A stretch of DNA of 64,000 nt from positions 16,078,001 through 16,142,000 of the forward strand of contig JAWQUS010000030.1 of NCBI GenBank assembly GCA_036365455.1, read 5' to 3'. A model generated the notes under the pieces. That model saw nothing but the letters and a program-made list of their open reading frames with translations, was not told the origin of the DNA and did not search any database. This DNA is from Macrosoma leucophasiata (taxonomy: Eukaryota > Arthropoda > Insecta > Lepidoptera > Hedylidae). This document shows, piece by piece, positions 20,501 through 32,500 of the stretch. The stretch's first letter is position 1; the number at the start of each line of letters is the position of its first letter. Both the position numbers and the translations under genes were made by a program.

Positions 20501-23500
20501 TCTATTTAGGAATTTTATGCTAGTTATATAATGAAGACTTTAAAAGCAGTTACCATTACTGTTAATACAAAAGAAATGAAGCAAGTACCTCTACAACATA
20601 TTGTGCCTTACTTCCAATTTTAAAATAATACTTTAAATTTTCAGGTAGTGTTCAAAAAGGAAGTGAAGATGAAGGAACCGCAACAGAGGAGCAGCTTCAG
20701 CAAGCGTACAGGCCAGTTTCAGTTGACGAACAAGTGGAAAGGCAAGAAGGAGAGCGAGCCCGAGATGGACGAAGACGGGCGACCGCACCACAAGGTGGCG
20801 CTACTGTGCGGTCCGCCAGGCGTAGGAAAAACCACTCTGGCGCATCTATTGGCCAAATTGGCAGGTAAGTTTCTACAGTCTACTTGCCGCCAAACGGTAG
20901 TTTTCAGCGCTATCATGTTCCGGTCATGAAATAATATACGGCCCCATAGTTAACGGCACCGAGGTAAAAGAGCCTCATACCAGAGATCTTTAGGAGTGGC
21001 AATGCATCTATGTTGAAATATCTGGTCTTATGTCGATGTTTATTGGCTACAGTATTAGGTACTTATCATCAATGTCAACTGTTTGATTGTTTGCCACTTC
21101 GTGATATAGAATAGGGTAATATATAGATTTAGGGAGATGTTAGCAGAACAATTCGAGTTAGGCCAAGATTCAAGCCTTCTTCCTTACTATGTATTAGTTG
21201 ATTTTGACCGTTTTTAATCTAGGTAGTACAATCAGGAAGTCCAGAATCTCTAGACTGATATTCTGGGTGAGTATTGTTTGAAGGTCTTGCTTGAAGCTAA
21301 CAAACAAATGGAAAGGCAAGAATGAGAACGCGCCAGAGATGGACAGAGACGGGCGACCGCACCACAAGGTGGCGCTACTGTCCAGCCCGCCCGGCGTAGG
21401 GAAGACTACTCTGGCGCATCTATTGGCCAAATTGGCAGGTAATATGGGGATTTAGGGAGAAATAGCCAGAATAATTCGAGCTTTGGCCAGGTTTAAATCT
21501 TTTTTATAGATCAGAGCTGCATTTATTTAGTAATCTGCTGAGTTCGATACACCTGACGCCAAATCTGATAGTTGTATTTATATCATTATTGTATAGTACA
21601 AATTTTTCCATAGGTACCATGGAATACCGATTAATAAACTGGCAAAGGAGATGTTGCGAGCTCGGCTCTGGTTCGTACACTACCTCAAATAATGGGTAAA
21701 TTAAAGAAGAATCTGATAAAAATACAATTAATTTATTTAAGAATATATCTTGGAGCAGGGTTTCCCAACCTTTATTTTGCCGAGCCTCCCCGAGACAAAA
21801 ATAATGTTTTCATGCCCCCCTTAAGTAAGTTTCAACAAAAATTAGGATCGCACATTTTTTTCATTAATTAAATTATTTAATTTTAAGTATTTCAAATAGG
21901 TTGAATACAGATACAATATATGAAAAAAGGATAATTAACGAAAGAACACGTTTGAAAATCATTTAGTACTTTCACATTTACATTTTTTATCAGTCAATCA
22001 ATCAACAAGCTATTACCGTCCACAGATGGAGGTCTCTTTCAGATCGCGCCACAAATCTCTATCATCCTAAAGTTGTCAGTACGAAGACTCTTACACTACG
22101 ACGGACAAGACGTGGTCGCCTCTCTGGGAAACGTCTGCTCCAACAATTGTCGGGCAGATATTACCGACCTACTGCCACTTCAACGTGCTAATCCTATGTC
22201 AATAACTGACTTTGCCTTTGATTATTGCTCCGTGACATAATAATAAATACCAACCATTAGCGCGGCTCTTAAAAAGCTCAGAAACAACAGAGCTCCGGGT
22301 GATGGCGGAATTACTACTGAACTCCTGAAAGCAGGCAGGCCTATAAGCTGTTTTCGAGAGTGATTTCCAACCGTTTATCTCGCAGACTCGACGACTTCCA
22401 GCCTCCCGAATAAGCCGGGTTCTGTAAAGGCTTTAGTACCATAGACCACATACAAGCGCTGTGGCAGGTAAAACAGAAGACCGAAGAATATAACCAGCTC
22501 CTATACCTAGCGTTCCTGGACTATGAAAAGGCCTTCGATTCAGTTCGATACAGTCAGTCCAGAGGTGCCAAGTCGACTACCGATACATCGAGATGCTGAT
22601 GAGCTTGTACGAAAATGCCACTATGTCAGATCGTCTTCAGGATCAAAACTCGAAACCTATCCAATTGCAGCGAGGTGTGAGACAGAGAGATGGTACCTCC
22701 AAAACTGTTCACCGCTGCATTGGAAAATGATCTTCAAGCTTCTGGACTGGAATAGACTCGGCATCAGCATTAACGGCGAGTACATCTCCCACCTCAGATT
22801 TGTGGATGATATTGTAGTCATGACTGGTAGAAGTTGGCACAATGCTGAATGGCTTCAGTAGGGCCTCCCAACGAGTGGACCTTAAAATGAACATGGACAA
22901 GACGAAAATCATGTCAAATGTCGGTACAACTTCGTAAAAGCGGTCAATCGGCGAATCCAGTTCGGTTGCGCAGCGTTCGGGAAGCTGCGATACATCTTCT
23001 CGTTCGACTTACCTACCGCAGTGTCTCAAGAAAAAGGTCTTTGACCAGTGTGTGCTGGCATATGGAACAGAAAGGTGGTCGCTCACTATGGGACTCAAAA
23101 GAAGGCTCAAGGTCATGCAGAGAGCAATGGAGAGAGCTATGCTTGGAGTTTCTTTGCAAGATTGAAATAGAAATGAGGAGATCCGTATGAGAACCAAAGT
23201 TACAGACATACCGAATAGCGAGACTATTACTACTAGACTTCGAGCTGTGTGGGCAGGGCACATAGCTCGAAAATCTGACGGTCGTTGGGGCAGAAGAGTT
23301 TGCGAGTGGCGACCGCTTACCGAAAGGCAAAGTGTAGGCAGACCTCCCACAAGATGAACAGATGACCTGGTGAAAGACGCGGGCAATTGTTGGATGAGGG
23401 TGGCCCAGGTCTGTTCATTGTGACAATCGTTGAGGGAAGCCTTTGTCCAGCTGTGGACGTGTTCTGACTGAAATTATGATGATGAAAAGACCAACCATAA

Positions 23501-26500
23501 GCCAGTGCAGATAGCTTTGAAATTGATAAAGAATTATAGAAAATAGTAACAGTATGATAACAGAAAGTAATAAAAATAAAAGGAAACATAAATTTCTATT
23601 TGTGACATAAAAGCGAACATTTTCGCCAAGTTTCATAAAAACCCGATTTGTTTTGTGTGAGAGAAAAATCAAAAACCAAAATGTCGGTTATTTTGAGGTT
23701 ATGTGAAAGTGTGTGTAGATAAAAGTTGTAGTCCTTTTTATGGCCTACAACTTTGCCATTCAAGGTTTTATAGTAGGACTTGTAGTTTTCCCTGAAATCG
23801 TTTTAAACCTAAAAAGCCCACATGCTCCTGCTTCCCGACCTCAAATCACCCGTAATTAATTTTTCCTGTTATTTTTATTTTATGTTCGTCTTTTTTAGAT
23901 GGAATTTAATCCTGTAACTATTATTCTAAAAAATATCTGTACCTACTGGCTAACCATACATTAACACTTGCTAGAATTGGAGGAATTTGTATTTTTATGC
24001 GAACGAACTATTAACAGAACTGAGTCGAGTACCTACTAATACCTACCTAGGTACGGCAAGCGGGAAGGTAGGGCGGAGAGCTTGTCACACGTCGTGTTGT
24101 GATTTATAGAAACTTGTAGAGCAGCGATTGAATGGCAATTAGGAGCAGTTAAATTTACCTACTATTTAATTTTATTTTTTGGGAAATGTATTTTTTGTAC
24201 ATATCACGTACGCCGCGCCCTCCCTGACATGTCTCTACGCCTCCCCAGGAGAGCGTGCCTCCCAGGTTGGGAAGTCCTGTCTTAGAGTTACAACCACATT
24301 TAATTCAAACGATTTTATCATTTTCATTATGATTATTAGTGGAATTTGTCAAAATGACATCGCCTGCCATATTTGCCATGTTGGTTTTGAGTTGCAATTC
24401 TAACCGCAAATAATGTTTTGTAACTGCAAACAAAGCTAAGTAAGTGAATATATGCAGTAAAAAAGGTTTTTATATTGATTTTACCTGTTATTGATATTGT
24501 GTACAATACATGGCCGGAGGTCCATATATTTTTGCAACATCTTTATCATTTAAAATTGTCAGCATAAGATTATTATAAGATTTTTTTTGATGATCTTGTG
24601 ATTTTTTTTTGTCTTTTGTTCAGATATTTTGTAGTTGTTATTGTAATGGATAAGCATGTAGATATAATAATAGACACAATTGTAATGACATAATTGTAAT
24701 GATTTTTCCATAACTTTTATTGTATTATTATTTTCAGGTTACAGGCCAGTAGAACTGAACGCATCAGACGAACGAAGCACTGAAGCCTTCCGTACCGCGC
24801 TACATAACGCCACGCTCATGCGCTCCGTACTAGATGCCGAGAAGAGACCAAACTGTCTTATTCTGGGTAAGTTATCTTTTTTTTTTAATTATTATGGCAT
24901 TGCTATTACGCATATTGCCAGTGTCAAGTAAAAGCAGCGTAAAAGTTAGTATAATATAGTCATCAAGTATAATATGCAAGTATCAAGTATATAAGTTATC
25001 AAGTATAATATGTCAGTCAAGTGAGTTACAGTCAAGTTATTCGAGTAAAGCGATCGCTACTTTACCAGAACATTTACAATTAAGTTTTGGAGGTAACCTG
25101 AAAGGTCGTGTTTTTGCACTGTTATTGTATTTCACTATACACGGGCACTGTCAAACCTATATCAAACAAAATGCCACCAAACTTTATTCAATATAACTTA
25201 AAAATACACCAAGGAAATGAAATAAAATAAGAGCACCACACGCCTCTTTCAAGGTTCCCGCCAAAACCGTAAGTTATCTTATTGGTGTATAAAGGCGATA
25301 TTCCTACGAAATCCATGCGTGCACAGACTTGCAATTGTTTCACTAAATTGTTCACAATAATATCATAATATGTGTTTTTTGAGCAAATTAAAAGCAATAA
25401 TCAGTGGTATTACGATCCGTATGTGCGAAATAAACAATAATTGCGGGTTCCATAATGTGTACAGCCACTATTCTTTTATTTAGTCTTATGTTGCCGTTTG
25501 TAAAAAAGAGTATGGAACATTCTGTTGATACCTTTTTTTATTATTAGGTATTTTTTAACCATTATTTATTTTATTTTGTTTACTTTGACATATTAAATTA
25601 AAGCTAATAACAACTGATACGTTGATATCAGTTGTTATTAGCTTTAATTTTTTTATTTTTTTATTTGACCTATCACATGCAAATTCTATTATTTCCAAGT
25701 GATTAAATAACATTTTTGAGTTTGAGTTTTGCCACCGAGTTTGACAGTTCTTCCATCCAAAGTATCAATAGGCTCGCCATGATACAAAAGCAAAGCAAAA
25801 TGGGTAAATTGTTAATTGTTGGATGTATGCTTGAATGTTACGAATAATGACTTAAAGAAGTGTAACTGATTTAAAATAAATGATTCGACGTAAATAGACA
25901 CACCGGGGGCGGGGCATAAAAACACACCGCAGCGCGTCAGGCTATTTCGTTTCCTTGTCGCTCGGTGAAATGACTTTGTCGCGAACAATCCAATACAAGC
26001 ATTGTCTATGTTGAATGTGTGAGCGTTTGTTATGTTTGTGTACATGGCACCAAAATCAAAGCGATGATTCAATGGGAGTTTACTCTATCTAACAAGCGAT
26101 GATACAATGGGTCTAAACATTATTACTCGTACCTTGAATGTATGCATTTTCCTCCATTTCAATTCGGGGAACTCAGACGTGGAGTGAGATACGTTTAAAT
26201 TAAAATTTATTTAGCATCGTTCTGATTTGAGAGTCAATGAAACAAAAAAAAACGGACGGAGAAGAGACAGACACCTAAATTCATAAGAATCAACGTGGGA
26301 GAAAATGAAATAGGAAGAATACAGTAAAAAGAGACAGATATGTAAATTCATAAGATTCAACATGGGAGAAAATGAGATAGGAAGTATACAGTAAAAAGAG
26401 GCAGATATGTAACTTCATAAGATTTGACGTGGGAGAAAATGAGATAGGTAGTATACAGTAAAAAGAGACAGATATGTAAATTCATAAGATTTGACGTGGG

Positions 26501-29500
26501 AGAAAATGAAAAACTACCTTGGTAGCCTAGTGGTAGCAGGCCACTAGGGTAGGAGGTTATCAGAGATAATGGTGTAAAGTCCTTTCTAAAAATCTCTGGT
26601 ACTATTGGGATTTTTCCATTTTCTAGAAATTTCTCAGTACCTCGAAGTTTGGTAATGTGCCCGGAGATGTCACAGGCTCGCCTGTTACATGGGTCAAAAA
26701 CGTAACCGGCGAATCGTGGGTGTTTCCATCTATACGTGAATGCATGCATTTACCTCTGCCTACCCCTTCGGGGATTACAGGCGTGAAGTTACGTTACGAA
26801 AATGAGATAGAAAGCATTACAACAGTGAATTGCACACATATTTTGTTTTTTAATTTTGACTCATATTAACACGTCTGTTTCCAGACGAGATAGACGGCGC
26901 TCCAATCCAGACGGTTGAGCTATTAGTGAAGTGGTGCACGGCCAGTTCCGGTAAGAAAGAAGAAGTTAAGAAGAAAGGCAAAACTCAGCCCCTGCGGAGG
27001 CCTGTTATTGCTATATGCAATGATCTGTATGCCACATCCTTGAGGCCTTTGAGGTAGGTTTCATTATTATATTTGAATTGATTTGATGCGTCGGGTAACC
27101 TTGGCTAAAATGGAAACACCAGAGTACTGAGTTTTCAAAAGTTGCTTTCAAAACTTTTTTTATAATCCCTTTCGTTCGTCGTTTCTATGCGAAAACATAT
27201 AGATAATACTGTTTCCTTTTGTTAGCTTAATTTGAGAATTTGCATTATAGCATGCACTTCACATTGATGTTAAATGATGACTACAGCCTATAGACATCTA
27301 CACAAAAACCAGAGGTCAAAATGCAGCTGCGTTGCTACCCCTTAGACCTTAGGTGTTCTGTCTCTGTAATAGTTATTACGGGGCCATTCATTACCATCTA
27401 ACCGGAACACGATAGTGCTGAACACTACCATTCAGCGGCAGATTGATTAGGTAATGCGGTGGTGCTTACGCCTTCGAGCTCCTACACTGGAACTCTACCA
27501 CCAGTTACATTAATTATAGGTCGCGCCAGGTAAAAAGAACGCTGGCGGTCAAGCTGCGCGTCATGTGTTTTTATTTCATGTTATGTTATTCTATGTAATA
27601 TAGTTTTCAATCTGCCTACCAATACACGAAACCGCAAGCGAAAGCTAGATCAAAAATAAACCAATAGGGCAGGGCTAGTACTTTCGTGCGCGAGTGTACC
27701 GATGCGCGAACACATCCCTTCTACTTTCTTCCAGCGTTCTGTTTACGTGGCGCGACCTATACCAGTAATATAAACTTTCGTGCATATTTTATATTTTTCT
27801 ACATGTACGTTTATTTAAAAAAAAAAACGGTTAAGTGCGTGTAGGGCCACGCGCAGTGTAGGGTTCCGTAGTTTTTAGGTTTGAATAATGTCATGAAAAA
27901 AATATATTTTCTATGGAGTTGTTTGAAATTTTCGAGGAAAATACATTTATTTTTAAAGAAAAATGGAAAGAAAAATTTGACTTCAGGCGAGACTCGAACT
28001 TGCGGCCACTGGGAATCTAGTCCAGCCGCTCTTCCAACTGAGCTACCGAAGTCCTAATAGTGAAGAATACATTTGGTCGACTATTACTCGCAAACTTGTA
28101 AAGCCCACTTAAGTGTGATAGTTTTCCTTTTAATTTCATTATATATGGCTACTATCGCCGTAATGTTCAAATTTCTCTTTCTAACAACAACCGTTTAGTC
28201 TGTACAGGGGGGGTGTTCAGCACTATCGTGTTCCGGTCAGGTGGTAATGTACGGCCCTGTAATTTCAGGCACAGAGGCATATCACCTAATGCCTCAGGAG
28301 TGGCAGCGCATCTGCATTTTGACCTCTGGTCATTGTGTGGGTGTCTATAGGCTGCAGTCATCACTTAAGATCCATGTGAACTGCATGCTTGTTTGCCACT
28401 TTTATTACATAAAAAAAAAAGGGTTGACGCATTTGTATCATTGCAAACCAACCTAAAATGACGTGTTCCTGTATTTCATTTATAGTCAGTGTTATTTTTG
28501 TAATTCATAATTCTCTTTATACATGCCTACTGGTTTTGAACAGGTGGCTCTCCAAATTATGTGTAAGTAAATTAATACATTTATAATTGACAGATTTTAT
28601 TTTACGTTTGTAGAAGTTAGTTTCGGAAATTATGTAGTAGACATCGATGGCAAATTAATATTTGGGGTGGTATAGATAGATACCTACCAAAAAACTTTTA
28701 AATTATGATCAACCCTGGTCTTTTTTTCAATCTACGGACCAATATCGACCGCCTGGCATCTCGCCTGTCGGCCATGGCCGGGTTCTCCACAGCCCCTTCT
28801 TAGGCGCTTTGCACACGGAGCAACTGAAGTTGAGGCAACTATCAACATTTTAAAAGTTTCCTGTAAAAAGTTGATGGTAGCTATAACGTTTACGGTTGGC
28901 GCAATTTTATGGCAATAATTTTCAGGAACAGCGAGAGGGAGGGAGGGTGTGAAATCGCCCGACGCGTTGAGATTGACAGTTGCGGAAATCGGCAACTTTA
29001 AAAACCGGTATAACCGGTATGTGCGGTTGCGCACACCAATTAAAATATATGTAAACAGCTTATCACTGGTGGTAGAGCTCCAGTGACGGAGCTCGCGGGC
29101 GTAGGCACCACCGCATTACCTAATATACTTGCCGCTAAATGGTAGTGTTTAGCACTATCGTGTTCCGGTCAGGTGGTAATGTACAGCCTGTAATTTCCGG
29201 CACAAAGGCATAACACCTTAGGCCTCAGGAGTGGTAACGCATCTGCATTTTGACCTTGGTCTTTGTGTGGGTGTCTATAGGCTGCAGTCATCACTTAACA
29301 TCAATATGAACTACATGCTTCTCTGCTACTTCCATAACATAAAAAAAGCTAGTTGGCAGACAGTTACCAGTTGCTCCAATAGTTGCTCCACGTGCAAAGC
29401 GATTTAATTCCCATCTGAAACTGAATCTCATCCGAGTGAATCCAATCAGGAACGGTTTTTTTTCCAATCGACAGACCAATATCGATAATAGTGCGCGTGG

Positions 29501-32500
29501 GGTCGGTGTCTACGGCCCGCCTTGCGTCTCGCCTGTCGGCCGTGGCCGGGCGCGAGTTGGTGCGGGTCCACAGCCGCGCACTGGCGGCGCTGGCAGCCCG
29601 CGCCGCCGGGGACATTCGCGCCGCGCTCACCGTCATGAGCTTCCTCAAGGCGCGGTCTTCTTCTCAGGTGGGCTTATACAGAAGAGTTACCCATATTCTA
29701 AGTCGTAATCTCGACCTTAACTCAACCTTATTCAATGGAAGTATTCTTTTAATAAAACGACTTGAATGCTTGTACGATTTCAACTGAACGTTTATTCAAC
29801 ATATTCATAACACAATGCAATAGACCGCAGATGGCAGCACAAGTACATTATTTACATAGATTACACATTACATACAGGTAATAATATTGATTGTGATATT
29901 CATAATTCAACAATTCTTAGTTGTAACCAATAACGTCAACTCGACATTCTGCCTTCGTTTGAGGTAAGAAAGCAATTGTCAAACTCCAAGGTACGTCACG
30001 ATCTACCTTGAAGTTTCGAGGAGTTCTTACATTTACGCCATATTCTTGCGCTCATTATGTTTTTCCTGTCGAAACTGTCTAGAAATATAATTACGTAACT
30101 TCACGCCTGTAATCTCCGAAGGGGTAGGCAGAGGTAAATGCATGCATTCAATCATACATGCAAACACCCACGACTCGCCGGTTACGTTTTAGGCCCATGT
30201 AACAGGTGGCGAACCTGTTGCCATCTCCGGGCACATTACCAAACTCCGGGGTACTGGGAAACTTCCAGAAAATGGAAAAATCCCAATAGAAGCAGAGATA
30301 AAGGATTTTAAACCGTTATCTCTGACAGTCCCCGACCCGGGAATCGAACCCAGGACCTCCAGCGTAATAGTAGTGGCCTGCTACCACTACGCTACTGAGG
30401 CAGTGAGAAATATAATTAAATACCATATTTTTCTATAAAAATGGATTTTCAACACACGTGAATTATCTATGTGATAATCCATACAATAATTCAAAACGGA
30501 TGCGGAAAACCCTTACTAACTACCTACTACAACTGAGAACATGGATTTCGAGGCGTCCTCATAAAGTAGGTATCTTAAGCTGAGTGTGAGTCGAGCAATG
30601 TTTCAAGTAACGTCTTAGAATGTGGGTAAGGCTTCATGTACATGTTTATACAACGTTTAACAGGATTAAATGTACAACCCGAAACTAGTTTGTTCAGAAT
30701 CGAAAACCAAATCGATTTCAGGCATTATTGATGTGGGTAATATTTTGTCCCAAAATTAATTACAACTAAAGAAATTATGGTCACCCATTTGGTGAACAGT
30801 GAATACAAACGAAAATGAGACGAACGTCTATCCAAAATAAAATGCTAGTCTCAACAAGTGTATTAGAACTCGTTGAGACGTGCTTTTTATTATAAATAAT
30901 AATTTAAGAAATAAAATAGTGGAAATTAATCTTATTACTAGCGAGTGTTAAATAAAGTAGCTCTGTTAAACTACATCACATTGCAATAATGTGCGTGTGT
31001 GAGTAGGTTCGTATTTTATATGCGGCCGTAGGTAGAGGTAGGGTAAGTATGCATAGGGTGTGTATACAAAAATTAGGGACAACTTTTTCCTTAAAGAAAA
31101 AATTTAAAAACATGAACATGTAATTTCAGTTCACGTATTATGATTATAACTCGATTTTCTAATTGGGGTGTTAGAGAGTGTGCGTTATTCCCGTTACATG
31201 TTGTATAACCAGCTAATTCAAGTGTAAGCTAGTTACATTTCCGTCGCACTCACTGTTGTGAAGTTGCAATTGTTTCCCCTGGCCATGAGATATATGGGGC
31301 AATTCGTTAATAACGTAAAGAAGATTTTTGACTCCGTCCTATCCCTACACAAATTATATGAGATTTTTCAAGCCCCTGTCCTAACGTAAGATACTATCCA
31401 TGGTTTTTCAAAACAATCGGTAAAAAAAAAACGTACGTGTATTTTTTTTTCAGTTAATCGAGTATTTCTCATATACTTGTAAAACCTACTTAGCTGTAAT
31501 AGTTTTAAATACGCTTACACTCACAGCTCCACAGTAGGTATAAACCTGTGTCGTGGGTGCCGTTGTATACAAACAACACATACACAAACACCCAGACCCG
31601 AAACAAATATCTGTAGACTATACAAGTATTTTGTTCCGGTGCGGGGATCGAACCCGATCACACCGCTGGACCACCCGGGTCGTCAAAAGTTTTCCTTTTA
31701 ATTTCGTTGTATTTCATAATCGTCACACTTGGCAAGCTGATTGGTTATCCCAGTAGCAGTACTTTTTATTTTAAAACGCTGATGTCCATCACGCGTTATT
31801 TGACATGTTGAATGGGAAGGCTTTTGTTCAACATTGGACGTCTCTCGGCTGAAATGATGATGATGACGTTTTTTTTACTTTCTAGACGCAATTTAAATAG
31901 TTTCTGGGCTAAACTATTTGATCGCGCGATTCCTATTATAGAATATCGACTTGGAAAGTATTAGATACGAATATTTTTGACCCCTCCCCCAAAGCATGTA
32001 AACATTAATATCTATAATAAGTAGTAAGATATACATCTGTATACAAAATTTCATCGGAATCCGCCCAGCCGACATCCGTTATGCAACAAACAAACTTGTT
32101 TGTTTGTTGCTCAACGGATGTTGGTTGGACGGATTTAAAAAACGACAGTACCTATTGAAAACATCCATATTTTCACATTTATAATAAGTAGTAAGATAAA
32201 CATAAGTAATAAGAGCGTGCACCTTAACTTCGTTTATACATCACAAACATCTATTCATTGTTGCAGATCAGCGTAGAAGACGTGGAAAACGTATCAATAG
32301 GGACCAAAGACTGCAGCAAGAGCATGATGGACGCGTTGCAAGCGATCTTCACGCTCAACGACCGCGACCCCGCGGCCATTACAAAAGTTGTGCAGGGGGC
32401 CGGTGAATATGACAGGTGACAAACATAAATATATCTTTTTTTTATGTAATGGTAGTGACAAACAAGCATGCAGTTCATATTGATGTTAAGTGATGACTGT

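Larger units (their letters stand above)
21644..24546. mobile_element. MITE-H copy in CTF18 intron 5, split by a hAT element
   Basis: The left end AAAGGAGATGTTGCGAGCTC (21644) and the right end GCAACATC (24534-24541) match the ends of the intact copy at 43415-43890. The two halves are separated by the hAT at 21756-24279. Confidence 0.75.

Noticed and set aside
25812..26072. 86-codon - strand frame in CTF18 intron 6
   Set aside because: Antisense to an intron and without any family resemblance.
26264..26513. CRISPR-like regular repeats
   Set aside because: The 67-bp units are contiguous with no unique spacers, and the context is an insect intron.
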